Assembly (NCBI RefSeq): GCF_030440595.1
Contig: NZ_CP047452.1
Span: 2,356,001-2,420,000 of the forward strand
Source of the DNA: Corynebacterium glucuronolyticum DSM 44120
GTDB lineage: Bacteria; Actinomycetota; Actinomycetes; Mycobacteriales; Mycobacteriaceae
Length of the DNA: 64,000 nucleotides
Reading direction: 5' to 3'
This document shows positions 16,665-25,894 of this stretch, in pieces; the first letter of the stretch is position 1; each line of letters opens with the position of its first letter. The translations under genes were made by a program, and so were the position numbers. The notes below the pieces were generated by a model that did not search any database, was not told the origin of the DNA, and worked only from the letters and a program-made list of their open reading frames with translations.

Positions 16665-17908
16665 TATTGCACGCTCAGCTTCCCTTCGGCGGCCTTCCGG
16701 CCGATGTCCGTGCGATAGTGGCTTCCGCGCAGCTCAATGCGGGAAATCTGCTCGTACGCGGTGGCCCGGGCCTCCTCCAGAGTCTCCCCCAGCCCGACGA
16801 CGGAGAGCACGCGGCCACCGTTGGATACAAGCTGGCCGTCTACGACGGCGGTCCCGGCGTGCAGAGTCCCCTCGGCGCCGGTGATCGGGTCGCCCTTGAT
16901 GGGGTGTTCGGGGTACCCCTCGGCGGCGAGCACGACGGTGACGGCGTAGCCCGGCTTCCAGGTAATCGGACCCATCCCGCTCAACCTGTTTTGTGCGGTG
17001 GCCAGGAGGTATTCGCTCAGATCCGAACCGAACAGGGCAAGCACGGACTGGGTTTCTGGGTCGCCGAAGCGGCAGTTGAATTCGACCACTGCGGGGCCCT
17101 TCTTGCCCCAGGCCAGGCCCGCGTACAGGAGGCCACTGTAGGGGTCGCCCTGCGCCACCATTTGCTTGGCGACGGGGCGGACAACGTCGTTGACGATACG
17201 GTCAACGTTGTCCTGACTCACCCACGGCAGCGGCGCGTAGGCACCCATCCCGCCCGTGTTGGGGCCTTCGTCGTTGTCCCCCACGCGCTTGTGATCCTGG
17301 GCGGGCAGTAGGGGGACAACGGTTTCGCCGTCGACAAGGCAGAACAGCGAAATTTCGGGGCCGTCGAGGAAGCTCTCCACAAGCACCGGGTTGCCGGCTG
17401 CGAGCACCTCGTGGGCGTGGGCTTTCGCGGCCTGCAGGTCTTCGGTGACGACGACGCCCTTGCCGGCGGCAAGCCCGTCATCTTTGACTACATAGGGCGC
17501 CTCGAAGTGGCTGAGCACCTCATCCACATCGCGTTCCTCGGTAATCTGCTCGGCGCGGGCAGTCGCCACCCCGGCCTTGGCCATGACATCCTTGGCAAAG
17601 GCCTTGGAGCCCTCGATGCGGGCGGCGGATTTGGAGGGGCCGAACACGTCGATGCCCTCGGCGCGGAGGATGTCGGCAAGCCCCTCAACGAGCGGAGCCT
17701 CAGGGCCGACGACGACCAAATCTACGGAAAGATCCCTGCACAGACCCACAATCTGCTCGGTGGTGTGGATGTCCGGGTGGCACGTGGCCGCCGTCATGCC
17801 GGGGTTGCCGGGGGCAGCGTGGACATCGTTTCCGGCCCCGTTGCCGTGGGCCAGGGCGTTGACAAGGGCGTGTTCGCGGGCGCCCGATCCGATTACCAAA
17901 ATACGCAT
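16664..17908 (-). CDS. purD: Phosphoribosylamine-glycine ligase
   Basis: ATP-grasp enzyme that makes GAR in purine synthesis. 414 residues starting [20 protein letters not shown], the family's standard N terminus. ATP-grasp features include [37 protein letters not shown] and [19 protein letters not shown]. Earlier in-frame starts up to 18262 would lie inside the divergent HIT gene and are rejected. TACGCT 7 nt before the ATG, with no RBS, points to a leaderless mRNA. Confidence 0.96.
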   Translation of the reverse strand: MRILVIGSGAREHALVNALAHGNGAGNDVHAAPGNPGMTAATCHPDIHTTEQIVGLCRDLSVDLVVVGPEAPLVEGLADILRAEGIDVFGPSKSAARIEGSKAFAKDVMAKAGVATARAEQITEERDVDEVLSHFEAPYVVKDDGLAAGKGVVVTEDLQAAKAHAHEVLAAGNPVLVESFLDGPEISLFCLVDGETVVPLLPAQDHKRVGDNDEGPNTGGMGAYAPLPWVSQDNVDRIVNDVVRPVAKQMVAQGDPYSGLLYAGLAWGKKGPAVVEFNCRFGDPETQSVLALFGSDLSEYLLATAQNRLSGMGPITWKPGYAVTVVLAAEGYPEHPIKGDPITGAEGTLHAGTAVVDGQLVSNGGRVLSVVGLGETLEEARATAYEQISRIELRGSHYRTDIGRKAAEGKLSVQ

Positions 17909-17935
17909 GCGCCTAAGCGTACTAGGATTTAAACC
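17909..17935. promoter_or_regulatory. 27-bp divergent, leaderless-type promoter purD / HIT
   Basis: Only 27 bp separate the two start codons. Toward purD: TACGCT (plus-strand AGCGTA at 17916-17921), then 7 nt, then ATG. Toward the HIT gene: TAGGAT at 17923-17928, then 7 nt, then ATG at 17936. Neither gene has a Shine-Dalgarno. The -35 regions must lie inside the opposite coding sequences. Confidence 0.65.
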
Positions 17936-18334
17936 ATGAGCAGCATTTTCTCGAAGATTATCGCCGGTGAGATTCCCGGTCGTTTTGTGTACAGGGACGA
18001 TACCGTCGTCGCGTTTTTGGACGTGGCGCCGCAGCAAAAGGGGCACACGCTGGTGGTTCCCGTCGAAGAGGTGAACCGCTGGACGGATCTCGACCCGGCC
18101 ACGTGGCAGCACCTGACGGAGGTGGCCCAGAAGGTGGGCAAAGCGGTCATCGAGGTGTTCGGCTCCGAGCGGGCCAGCTTCATCATTGCCGGCTTTGACG
18201 TGCCGCACACGCACATCCACGTGTTCCCCGCCAACGACATGGAGGCCTACAACCTGGGTCACAAGGTGGATGTCAGCGACCAGGAGCAGGACGAGATTGC
18301 GGAAAGGCTCGCCGAGTGCATAAAGCGTTTGTAA
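17936..18334 (+). CDS. HIT family nucleotide-binding hydrolase
   Basis: 132 residues. The histidine triad HTHIHVFP (about residues 91-98) is the family signature; the N terminus [20 protein letters not shown] and [11 protein letters not shown] are typical of the Hint/HinT branch. It probably hydrolyses AMP-lysine or other purine phosphoramidates. It is divergent from purD across 27 bp and overlaps the ferredoxin gene at its 3' end, so all three may share control. Probably leaderless. Confidence 0.93.
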   Translation: MSSIFSKIIAGEIPGRFVYRDDTVVAFLDVAPQQKGHTLVVPVEEVNRWTDLDPATWQHLTEVAQKVGKAVIEVFGSERASFIIAGFDVPHTHIHVFPANDMEAYNLGHKVDVSDQEQDEIAERLAECIKRL

Positions 18335-18576
18335 ACGATACGGAATATGAGTTTGCCTGGCCCGCCGACACGGTGCTCCTGGAGGCGATGGAGGCGGCGG
18401 GAATTCCCGCCAACTACTCCTGCCGCCAGGGCGAGTGCGGATCGTGCCAGGTGTACATCGAGGGTGGGGCCTCGCACATGCGGCCCCACGATTACGAGCC
18501 CGGGGAGGGCGTCACGCTGGCGTGCCAGACGCTGCGCGATGATGAGGGGCCGTTCGAGGTGGAGAGCGTCTTTTAG
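18316..18576 (+). CDS. 2Fe-2S plant-type ferredoxin
   Basis: 86 residues. The cluster ligands are visible as CRQGECGSC (C-x4-C-x2-C) and a fourth cysteine in LACQTL about 30 residues later. The fold begins [21 protein letters not shown]. It starts at GTG 18316, inside the last codons of the HIT gene, with GGAAAGG about 10 nt upstream, so it is coupled to that gene. Small electron carrier; the partner is unknown. Its 3' end meets phoS tail to tail with a 4-bp overlap. Confidence 0.88.
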   Translation: MHKAFVNDTEYEFAWPADTVLLEAMEAAGIPANYSCRQGECGSCQVYIEGGASHMRPHDYEPGEGVTLACQTLRDDEGPFEVESVF

Positions 18577-19958
18577 GCGGACTCTTCGTCGATAAGCCGG
18601 GGGAGCCGAACCGTAAACGTCGAGCCCACGCCCTTTGTTGAGGTGACCGAGAGGGAGCCTCCGTGGGCCTCGACGAGCGACTTGGCGATGGACAGCCCCA
18701 GCCCCGAGCCGCCCGACTGGCGGGAGCGGGACTCGTCGGTGCGGTAGAAGCGATCAAAGATGTGCTCCAGATCCTCCGGGGCCATCCCCTGGCCGTTGTC
18801 GCGCACATCGATGATGACATCCGTGTCATCTGCCGTGGGCAGGACGGAAACGTCCTTCCCGCCGTGAACGAGGCCGTTGACCATGAGGTTGGTGAATACG
18901 CGACGGATTTTCTCCTCGTCGGCCAGCACGTACAGGGGCTCAGATTCCCCGACGGTGATCTCACGGTCCGGGTATGCCACTCGCAGCGACGTGCCGAGCG
19001 ACTCGATCACCTCCATGAGGTCAACCTTCTGCTTCTCCAGCGGGTTGCCTTCCGCCCGGGTGAGGGCCAGCAGGTCCTCCACGAGCGTCGTCATGCGACC
19101 AGCCTCCTCTTGGATCTTCGACAAAACCCAATCGGCATCGTCTGTAGCGCCGGTCTTATACAGCTCAGCGAAGCCTTTCACACTGGTCAGCGGCGTGCGT
19201 AGCTCGTGCGAGGCGTCGCCGACGAACTGCCGCATCTCCTTTTCCTGACGGTGCGACTTCTGCAGTGAGTCCTGCAGCTGCTCGAGCATGGTGTTGATCG
19301 CGCACGCCAGTTTGCCCACCTCTGTGGTTTGTGGCCAGGCGGGGACACGGCGGTTCATGTCCCCGTCGGTGATCGCCTGCGCCACCGACTCCACGGTCCG
19401 CAATGGGCGCAATGCCCGGTAGATGACAAGGATCGCAATGAGCGCCACGAGGAGCAGAGAACTCAGGCCGATGCTCGCCTGAGTCTTGATGAGGTTTTTC
19501 ACCGTCGATTGCTCTTCTTCCAGCGACTGGGCGACAACCGTCGTCGTCCCGCCGGTGCGCACGGCAAGCACCCGCCAATACGCGGACGAATTAGAACCTG
19601 CTGCCGGAACCACCGTGTACGGCTGCCCATTGGTGACGATCGTGGACAAATCCGGGGCGGAGTCGCGATCATTCATGACAACGAGATCCCCGTTCGGCAT
19701 CTGCCGCTGCACGTAAAAGTTGGACGGCGGGCGGGTGTGTGCAAGCGGCTCCTCCGCCGGATACACATCCCACGCCCAGCCGTTGACGGCACCGATGAGG
19801 CGCTCATCCACGCGAGAATAGGTGAAGTCCCGCATGATTGCGGTGACCACGATTCCTGTCCCACCAATCGCAACGATGGCCAATGCCAGCACGAGGATCA
19901 CCAACGACGCATTGAGGGAAATGCGCGATGTGGGATCCTTTGTTCTTGGAACGCGCAT
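18573..19958 (-). CDS. phoS: Two-component sensor histidine kinase, PhoS-like
   Basis: 461 residues. First membrane helix at about 17-39, an extracytoplasmic sensor of about 110 residues, second helix at about 157-180, HAMP, then the H-box FVGDASHELRTPLTSVKGFAEL and the ATPase boxes (NLMVNGLVHG, DNGQGMAPEDLEHIFDRFYR, GSGLGLSIAKSLVEAHGG). It lies 6 bp after the response regulator. The order sensor-regulator-pqo matches C. glutamicum phoS-phoR-pqo, where PhoRS controls phosphate-starvation genes. The signal sensed here is inferred from that synteny. Confidence 0.85.
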   Translation of the reverse strand: MRVPRTKDPTSRISLNASLVILVLALAIVAIGGTGIVVTAIMRDFTYSRVDERLIGAVNGWAWDVYPAEEPLAHTRPPSNFYVQRQMPNGDLVVMNDRDSAPDLSTIVTNGQPYTVVPAAGSNSSAYWRVLAVRTGGTTTVVAQSLEEEQSTVKNLIKTQASIGLSSLLLVALIAILVIYRALRPLRTVESVAQAITDGDMNRRVPAWPQTTEVGKLACAINTMLEQLQDSLQKSHRQEKEMRQFVGDASHELRTPLTSVKGFAELYKTGATDDADWVLSKIQEEAGRMTTLVEDLLALTRAEGNPLEKQKVDLMEVIESLGTSLRVAYPDREITVGESEPLYVLADEEKIRRVFTNLMVNGLVHGGKDVSVLPTADDTDVIIDVRDNGQGMAPEDLEHIFDRFYRTDESRSRQSGGSGLGLSIAKSLVEAHGGSLSVTSTKGVGSTFTVRLPRLIDEESA

Positions 19959-19964
19959 CGAGCG

Positions 19965-20666
19965 TTACTTGCGCGGCTGACGCAGAACGTAACCCACGCC
20001 ACGCACTGTCTGAATGAGCTGCGGCTCCTGTGTATCAATCTTGCGACGCAGGTAGGAGATGTAACTTTCCACCACGTTGCCGTCGCCACCGAAATCGTAG
20101 TGCCACACGTTATCCAAAATCTTCGCCTTGGACACGACAACCTCCGCATTCAGCATGAGGTACCGCAACAGGTTGAACTCCGTGGGAGACAGGTCGACGA
20201 TTGTCCCCGCCTTCGTCACCTCATGCGTCTCGTCGTTCAGGGTCAGATCCGCGTACGTCAGAACACCACTGGCTTCTTCGGTTTCCTCCGCCTTCCCACG
20301 ACGCAGAATCACGCGCAGCCGCGTAATCACCTCTTCTAGGGAGAAGGGCTTCACCACGTAATCATCGGCACCGATGGTCAGGCCGTGGATCTTATCCTCC
20401 ACCGCGTCTTTCGCCGTAAGGAAGAGCACCGGGCCATCGTGGCCGGTCTCCCGCAGCTTTGTAAGCAGCTCGAAGCCGTCCATCCCGGGCATCATGACAT
20501 CGAGGATGAACGCATCCGGACGGGATTCCTCCGCGACCTTCAGTGCCTCCTCACCGCCGCTAGCAGTCACGACGTCGAATCCTTGGAAGCGCAAAGAAAC
20601 CTGCAGTAGCTCGACAATGTTCGGCTCGTCGTCAACAACTAGAACTTTCGTTTGTGCATCAGTCAT
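19965..20666 (-). CDS. phoR: Two-component response regulator, PhoR-like (OmpR family)
   Basis: 233 residues. Receiver domain VLVVDDEPNIVELLQVSLRF with phosphoacceptor Asp in FILDVMMPGMDGFEL (about residue 56), the LFLTAKDA threonine and the VVKPFSLEE lysine. The winged-helix DNA-binding domain is C-terminal (DLSPTEFNLLRYLMLNAEVV and GDGNVVESYISYLRRKI). ATG at 20666 chosen, giving MTDAQTKVLVVDD; upstream in-frame codons would add non-homologous sequence. Named from synteny with pqo and from the C. glutamicum order. Confidence 0.87.
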   Translation of the reverse strand: MTDAQTKVLVVDDEPNIVELLQVSLRFQGFDVVTASGGEEALKVAEESRPDAFILDVMMPGMDGFELLTKLRETGHDGPVLFLTAKDAVEDKIHGLTIGADDYVVKPFSLEEVITRLRVILRRGKAEETEEASGVLTYADLTLNDETHEVTKAGTIVDLSPTEFNLLRYLMLNAEVVVSKAKILDNVWHYDFGGDGNVVESYISYLRRKIDTQEPQLIQTVRGVGYVLRQPRK

Positions 20667-20845
20667 GAATACTATTGTTCCATTATTTTCTTTTACCCGC
20701 CTTAAAGGGTAATGGGTATTTCCTCCCCCACGGAGAGGAATTCGCCCGTGACCTGGCAATCAGCGTAAAAAACTGGCAGGCTTTCCTGGAACTGGAAGGA
20801 GTTAGGACGAGCCTGCGGTGAGATATGCGGGGAGGGAGGGATCGA

Positions 20846-20857
20846 GCGTCGACAAGC
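20846..20857 (+). repeat. 12-mer GCGTCGACAAGC, copy 3 (intergenic)
   Basis: Lies directly against the pqo terminator and is preceded by GGGGAGGGAGGG; followed by AAAAAC as at copy 5. Confidence 0.85.
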
Positions 20858-20891
20858 AAAAACGGCCGGCACCATGGGGCGCTGGCCGTTT
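20858..20891 (-). terminator. Terminator of pqo
   Basis: Stem AAACGGCC / GGCCGTTT with a 16-nt inner segment that can pair further (GCGCCC..GGTGCC), ending in TTTTT on the minus strand. It starts 19 nt after the pqo stop. Confidence 0.8.
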
Positions 20892-20910
20892 GCAGTAAGC
20901 CTAGGTGGAC

Positions 20911-22662
20911 CTAGGTGAGCTCCGTGAGGGAGGCGGGGATGTTACGGAGGTTGGACTTTGCGATGTCCAACATTTTGCCCACGCCACCGTCGAGAACCGT
21001 GGCAGCAGCCGCGCGACCGAAGCCGTAGAGCATGCTCATCGTGATGTCCGGCGGGATGGACAGGGCATTGGGATCGGTGACGATATCAACAAGCTGCGGG
21101 CCAGGAGCAGACAGGGCATGTGCGAGCTTGTCGCGTACGCACCTGGGATCCGTGATGCGCACGGAGGGAATTCCCATGGCGTTACCGATGGCAGCAAAGT
21201 CCACCTTGTTGTGGTCGGTCTGGAACTCCTGCAGGCCAGCAACGAGCATCTCCAGCTTCACCATGCCCAGCGAGGAGTTGTTAAACACAACGATCTTCAC
21301 GGGGATGTTGTGGAGCTTCACCGTAAGGAGCTCACCCAGCAGCATCCCAAGACCGCCGTCGCCACAGATGGCGATGGTCTGGCGGCCGGAGTAAGCGGCA
21401 CCGATAGCGTGCGGCAGCGCGTTGGCCATCGTTCCATGGCGGAACGAGCCGAGGAGGCTGCGCTTGCCCGACTGGTTGGTGACGTAGCGGGCGGCCCACA
21501 CATTGTTCATGCCCGTGTCGACGGTGAAAATGGCATCGTCGGCGGCGAGGTCATCGAGGATGTCGGCGGCGTACTCGGGGTGGATCGGCGTGTGCTCCTC
21601 CACACCGTCGGTGTAGGCCTCGACGATCTTCTCCAGCAGCTGGGCGTGCTTCTTCAGCATCTTGTCCAGGAAGTTGCGGTTTGTCTTCTCCTCAATGAGG
21701 GGCAGAACGGCGCGGATTGTTGCTCCCACATCGCCAACAACCGGGTGCGTGACGCGGGTGCGACGGCCGATGGCAGCCGCGTTGATGTCCACCTGGGCGA
21801 CGTTCTTATCTGGGAGGAAGTCGCTGTAGGGAAAGTCGGTGCCCAGCATGATGAGGAGGTCCGCAGTGGTGCAGGCCTCGTGGCAGGAGCCGTACCCCAA
21901 CAGACCACTCATGCCCACGTCGTAAGGGTTGTCGTGCTGGATAAACATCTTACCGCCGAGGGCATGTCCCACCGGGGACTTCACCTTGCCTGCCAGCTCA
22001 AGCACCTCATCGCGGGCGTTCATCACGCCGCGACCGCAGAACAGGGCGATGGTATCGGCCTTGTTAATAGCATCCGCCAGGTCCTTGACCTGGTCTGCCG
22101 GGGGCACAACCGTCGGCGCGCTTGTCGCGATCTCGGAGGCGATGATGCCGTCGTAGGACGTCTTCTCCATCGTCACATCACCGGGGACCACGAGGACGGA
22201 CACGCCATGGCCACCGAGGGTGGACTGCAGCGCGTGGTGCAGGATGACGGCGCCCTGCTCGGCGGAGTTCGCCATCTCGCAGTAGCCGGAGCACTCCGCG
22301 AAGATCTGCTCGGGGTGCGTCTCCTGGAAGTAATGCGACCCGATCTGACGGGAGGGGATGTGGGATGCCAGGGCGAGAACCTTGGCACCGTTGCGGTGCG
22401 AATCGTACAAACCCTGGATGAGGTGGGTGTTGCCGGGGCCGCAGGAGGCAGCGCATACGCCAAGCTCGCCGGTAGCTAGCGAGTAGGACCCGGCGGCGAA
22501 GGCTGCGGCCTCCTCGTTGCGCACGTGGATCCACTCAATCTGCTTACTGCGACGCACGGCATCAACGATGGGGTTCAGCGAGTCCCCCACGAGGCCGAAA
22601 ATACGGGTGACCCCGGTTTCCTCTAGTTTCTTGATAATTATGTCTGCGAGTGTATCCGCCAT
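20911..22662 (-). CDS. pqo: Pyruvate:quinone oxidoreductase
   Basis: Peripheral membrane flavoenzyme converting pyruvate to acetate and CO2 and passing electrons to menaquinone. 583 residues, near the length of C. glutamicum Pqo/E. coli PoxB. The ThDP-binding motif GDGGLGMLLGELLTVKLHNI then VFNNSS is at about 428-455. The N-terminal Glu region is VRNEEAAAFAAGSYSLATGE, and the FAD domain is in the middle (LLGYGSCHEACTTADLLIML). The C-terminal residues ITMSMLYGFGRAAAATVLDG fit the membrane-binding tail. Its ATG overlaps the stop of an iron-transport ATPase (TAATG), which is unusual. Confidence 0.94.
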   Translation of the reverse strand: MADTLADIIIKKLEETGVTRIFGLVGDSLNPIVDAVRRSKQIEWIHVRNEEAAAFAAGSYSLATGELGVCAASCGPGNTHLIQGLYDSHRNGAKVLALASHIPSRQIGSHYFQETHPEQIFAECSGYCEMANSAEQGAVILHHALQSTLGGHGVSVLVVPGDVTMEKTSYDGIIASEIATSAPTVVPPADQVKDLADAINKADTIALFCGRGVMNARDEVLELAGKVKSPVGHALGGKMFIQHDNPYDVGMSGLLGYGSCHEACTTADLLIMLGTDFPYSDFLPDKNVAQVDINAAAIGRRTRVTHPVVGDVGATIRAVLPLIEEKTNRNFLDKMLKKHAQLLEKIVEAYTDGVEEHTPIHPEYAADILDDLAADDAIFTVDTGMNNVWAARYVTNQSGKRSLLGSFRHGTMANALPHAIGAAYSGRQTIAICGDGGLGMLLGELLTVKLHNIPVKIVVFNNSSLGMVKLEMLVAGLQEFQTDHNKVDFAAIGNAMGIPSVRITDPRCVRDKLAHALSAPGPQLVDIVTDPNALSIPPDITMSMLYGFGRAAAATVLDGGVGKMLDIAKSNLRNIPASLTELT

Positions 22663-23462
22663 TAGTGACGTATCCCCTTTCTATCGTTTTCTCCCATGGT
22701 AGGCGTTTTCGTCACCGCATGCGCGGCAATGATCGGTACCCCACAGTGCTGCAGAATATCCGCCTTCACGGCGTACACCCGCTCGATGAGTTCAGGGGTG
22801 ATGACCTCGTTGGGAACACCCTGCGCGAGGATCTCGCCGCAGTGCAAAACGATGAGTTCGTCGCACATGCGGCAAGCAAGGTTGATGTCGTGAATGGCGA
22901 CAAGGGCAAGGCTGTTGTCCTCGTGCGCCTTCTTCCGCACCGTGTCCAGCACGAAAAGCTGGTGGTGGAGGTCGAGGGCGGAGGTCGGCTCGTCGAGAAG
23001 CATGAGCGCCGGTGTCCCCACCATCATCTGTGCCAAAGCGACGAGTTGTCGCTGGCCACCGGACAGTTCTGACAGGTAGCGGTGGGCGTAGGCATCCATC
23101 CCCAGTCGGTGCATGACCTCCGCTGTGTGCTCGACGGGGTTGGCTACCGCTTCTCGACGGCTAGTAATCAGCACCGCTTCAAAGGCCCGCAAGGCTGCGG
23201 ACTCGGGAAGGCCCTGGGGCACGTACCCGATCGCCTTGCGGCGAGCGCGGGGAGGAACCACCTGGGCGTCGACAAGCAAAGAAACCTCACCCGAACGAAC
23301 CGGATGCAGGCCAGCGACCGTCTGCATGAACGTCGATTTGCCCGACCCATTCGGGCCGAGGACACCGACCACCCGGCCGCCGGTAAGTGGCGCAACCGTC
23401 ACGCCGTCCAGCACCCGGTGGCGACCGTAACCCGCAACCAGATCGCGAATCGCTAACTCCAC
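22662..23462 (-). CDS. Siderophore/heme-type ABC transporter ATPase
   Basis: 266 residues from GTG 23462, with AGGAGG 8 nt upstream; the start lies inside the last codons of the permease. Walker A GPNGSGKST, signature LSGGQRQLVALAQM, Walker B LMLLDEPTSALD and switch VAIHDINLA. FepC/FhuC-type family, partner of a FecCD permease. Longer in-frame starts to 23888 run antisense-like through the permease and are rejected. Its stop overlaps the pqo start by one base. Confidence 0.9.
   Translation of the reverse strand: MELAIRDLVAGYGRHRVLDGVTVAPLTGGRVVGVLGPNGSGKSTFMQTVAGLHPVRSGEVSLLVDAQVVPPRARRKAIGYVPQGLPESAALRAFEAVLITSRREAVANPVEHTAEVMHRLGMDAYAHRYLSELSGGQRQLVALAQMMVGTPALMLLDEPTSALDLHHQLFVLDTVRKKAHEDNSLALVAIHDINLACRMCDELIVLHCGEILAQGVPNEVITPELIERVYAVKADILQHCGVPIIAAHAVTKTPTMGENDRKGIRH
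23266..23277 (+). repeat. 12-mer GCGTCGACAAGC, copy 4
   Basis: Inside the iron-transport ATPase gene, antisense to it (the gene reads L-V-D-A there). Followed by AAAGAAAC. Confidence 0.85.
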
Positions 23463-24499
23463 AGCGCGCGCCTCCTCGTCAGCACAATCCCCAGGAAGAA
23501 CGGGACACCCAGAAGCGAGGTCACAATGCCGATCGGAATCGCCAACCCCGGCTTCGCCATGAGACTCACCGCGTGCGCACAGCACATCAGTGCCGCCCCC
23601 GACGCCATCGACGCGGGGATGAAATAGCGCTGGTCCTCCCCCACCAACATGCGGGCAATGTGCGGACCAACAAGCCCCACAAAGCCGATGATGCCGGCAA
23701 ACGCCACCGTCGTCGACGCCAACAGCGACGACAACACCAACACGACAATCCGCAACCTCGAAGTATTTACGCCCATCGACTGCGCCCGCGCATCCCCCAA
23801 GCGCAGCGCCGTCAACTTCCACGACTGCGACGCGAGCAGCGGACACACCACGACAAGCACTACGGCCAACAAAGCATTGGCCACCCACGTCGCACGCGTC
23901 ATCGACCCCAGCGACCAGAACACAATCTGCGACAGTGCCTCCGCACTCGCCCGATACTGGATGAGCGCCAGCAATGCCTGGAAGAAGAACACCAGGCCGA
24001 TGCCGAGCAGCACCATCGTCTCAGCGCGGGCGCCGCGGAGGATGGCGGCGATGACGATGACCGCTGTCGCCCCCACGGAGGAGATCCAGGCGATGACCGC
24101 GAGGTTTAGCTGAGGATTGGTGACCACCTGCCAGCCGAGGACGATCGCCGTCGCGCCGCCGAAGGCAGCGCCAGCGGAGATCCCCAGGGTGAACGGCTCG
24201 GCGAGGGGGTTACCCAGGATGGTCTGCATCTCCGCGCCGGCGAGCGACAGGGACACACCGATGAGGAGCGCCATGACGGCCATCGGCAAGCGGAGGTCCC
24301 ACAGAACCGTATGCGTTTGCTCATCGAGGGAGGAGGGCACCATGATTCCGCCGATGACCTGCGAGGGGGTCAGAGAAATCGCACCCACCATGTTGCTCAT
24401 GACGAACGCGGCGGCCGCGACAACGCACAGCCCCACGACGATCGCCACCCGGCGCGCTGTCAGGCGCCGGTGTTCGTGGACAAGATCGACCTCGTTCAC
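23453..24499 (-). CDS. FecCD-family iron-siderophore ABC permease
   Basis: 348 residues with about ten hydrophobic helices. FecCD landmarks: RLPMAVMALLIGVSLSLAGAEMQTILGNPLAEPFTLGISAGAAFG at about 69-113, the ATPase-contact loop LGDARAQSMGVNTSRLR (about 233-249), and GFVGLVGPHIARMLVGEDQR. A single permease gene implies a homodimer. Coupled to the ATPase gene downstream (10-bp overlap) and 3 bp from the binding-protein gene upstream. Confidence 0.92.
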   Translation of the reverse strand: MNEVDLVHEHRRLTARRVAIVVGLCVVAAAAFVMSNMVGAISLTPSQVIGGIMVPSSLDEQTHTVLWDLRLPMAVMALLIGVSLSLAGAEMQTILGNPLAEPFTLGISAGAAFGGATAIVLGWQVVTNPQLNLAVIAWISSVGATAVIVIAAILRGARAETMVLLGIGLVFFFQALLALIQYRASAEALSQIVFWSLGSMTRATWVANALLAVVLVVVCPLLASQSWKLTALRLGDARAQSMGVNTSRLRIVVLVLSSLLASTTVAFAGIIGFVGLVGPHIARMLVGEDQRYFIPASMASGAALMCCAHAVSLMAKPGLAIPIGIVTSLLGVPFFLGIVLTRRRALWS

Positions 24500-24502
24500 G
24501 CC

Positions 24503-25717
24503 CTACTCGCCTGCCGGAGTCGACGTAGAGAAGAACACGCCCTCGCCGGAGACCGGCGAGTACTTTTCCTGTGCCTTCATCCACTCCGCCGGGACATCAA
24601 TATCCGAGTAGTCCTCCGGGTGCAGCCACGCGGCGATTTGCAGGAGCGCGAGGTAGTTGAATGGGGAGTTGTAGAACTGGTGCCACAGACCGTGCAGCTG
24701 GCCGTCCTTCACTGCGGACAACGTATCGAAGCCCTTCTGCCCCTTGGGAAGGTTATTCACGCTGACCTGGGCATCTTCATCAGAAATGCGGTAGCCGAGG
24801 GCCGCGTAGCCCACCGGGTTTCCTTCCTTATTACGCTTTGCCGACCACTCGCCACCGGTGGCGAAAATCTCATCCGGGTTATCGCTGATGACCTTCTCCG
24901 GGGTCATGGCACCGGATTCACCCTCGATGACGGCATCGCCAATGTTCTTACCGCCGGCGACGTTAACCAGCTGAGAAATGTTGGAATCGTTCCAGGTCTG
25001 GCAGCAATCGGACAGCCCCGCCGCACGCCACACGAACGCCGTCGGCTTGTCCTCGTCTTTCAACTTGGCGGAGCGGCCCTTCACCAGGTCCACCGTCTCC
25101 TGCCAATCCTTATTGAACGCGGCCGCTTCCTTCTCCTTGCCAAAGACCGTGCCGAAGATCTCCATCGAGCGCGTCGTGTTCTCCAGGGGTTTGGCGCGGA
25201 AATCCGTCACCGCGTAGGTCAGCCCCGCCTTGTCCATCGACTCGATGAGGCCGGTCTTCTCGCTGGCCTGGTATTCGTCAAGCGACAGCAGGATGATATC
25301 CGGCTTCAGAGACAGCAGGTTTTCCACCGTCACATCGCCCTTCATGAAACCGCCGACCTCCGGCAGATCCTTCACCTCGGGGTTCGTCTGCTCCAGCTGG
25401 GCCATGTAGTCCGGGACGTTGTCCTTCAGATCCGTGCCGATGCCGACGACCTTGTCCAGGGGGTTGGACTTGTCGAGGATGCCGGTGGCGAAGACGCTCC
25501 TCCCCTCACCGAGCAGAATGCGCTCGGGAGCTGCGGGAAGGGAAATATTTCGGCCGGTGATGTCGGTGAAGGTGAGGGCTGCGGCCTGGGTGGTGGAGGT
25601 GGACTGCTCGGAGGTGGTCTCGGCAGTTTCAGTGCCGCAGGCGGTCAAACCGCTGACGGCTAGCGCTGCGACGGCGACGAGGCCGGCGAAGCGGCGTCGG
25701 GAGCGGGAAAAGGACAT
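24503..25717 (-). CDS. Iron-siderophore-type substrate-binding lipoprotein
   Basis: 404 residues. Lipoprotein signal ending LTAC (Cys27), a Thr/Ser/Glu linker, then a periplasmic-binding TroA/FecB-like fold (ITGRNISLPAAPERILLGEG, LLSLKPDIILLSLDEYQ, LVNVAGGKNIGD). RBS AAGGAG is about 7 nt before the ATG. A DtxR-type iron box lies about 50 bp upstream, so iron excess should repress this gene and the operon behind it: permease, ATPase and probably pqo. The ligand (siderophore or heme) cannot be read from the sequence. It is longer than usual (about 330) because of insertions in the second lobe, including the adjacent Cys pair in SDCCQTW. Confidence 0.88.
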   Translation of the reverse strand: MSFSRSRRRFAGLVAVAALAVSGLTACGTETAETTSEQSTSTTQAAALTFTDITGRNISLPAAPERILLGEGRSVFATGILDKSNPLDKVVGIGTDLKDNVPDYMAQLEQTNPEVKDLPEVGGFMKGDVTVENLLSLKPDIILLSLDEYQASEKTGLIESMDKAGLTYAVTDFRAKPLENTTRSMEIFGTVFGKEKEAAAFNKDWQETVDLVKGRSAKLKDEDKPTAFVWRAAGLSDCCQTWNDSNISQLVNVAGGKNIGDAVIEGESGAMTPEKVISDNPDEIFATGGEWSAKRNKEGNPVGYAALGYRISDEDAQVSVNNLPKGQKGFDTLSAVKDGQLHGLWHQFYNSPFNYLALLQIAAWLHPEDYSDIDVPAEWMKAQEKYSPVSGEGVFFSTSTPAGE

Positions 25718-25764
25718 GCGTGTCTCCTTGGTGATACCTAATCGTTACGCCTTGAGCATAGCGC

Positions 25765-25783
25765 CTTAGGTTAGCCTAACCAA
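25765..25783 (-). promoter_or_regulatory. DtxR/IdeR-type iron box
   Basis: CTTAGGTTAGCCTAACCAA closely matches the DtxR consensus (TTAGGTTAGSCTAACCTAA), with a near-perfect GGTTAGCCTAACC core. It lies about 50 bp upstream of the siderophore-type binding-protein gene. Confidence 0.88.
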
Positions 25784-25894
25784 CATAAAAATGGGAAAGG
25801 CGTGGAAGGGCAGACGTTTGCGCAGGCTATGCACGTGGCACATGATGGATTACATGGTGGCGACCGGAAGTGTCGCAGACCACAGTACGAGAAA

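Noticed and set aside
16664..18262. purD starting as far upstream as 18262
   Set aside because: Would overlap the whole HIT gene; [15 protein letters not shown] at 17908 is the conserved start.
20905..22479. 524-codon open frame antisense to pqo
   Set aside because: Shadow of pqo, which has full ThDP motifs; composition is typical of antisense.
24311..25663. 450-codon open frame antisense to the siderophore-binding lipoprotein
   Set aside because: Overlaps a gene with a clear lipobox, RBS and DtxR box; no motif of its own.
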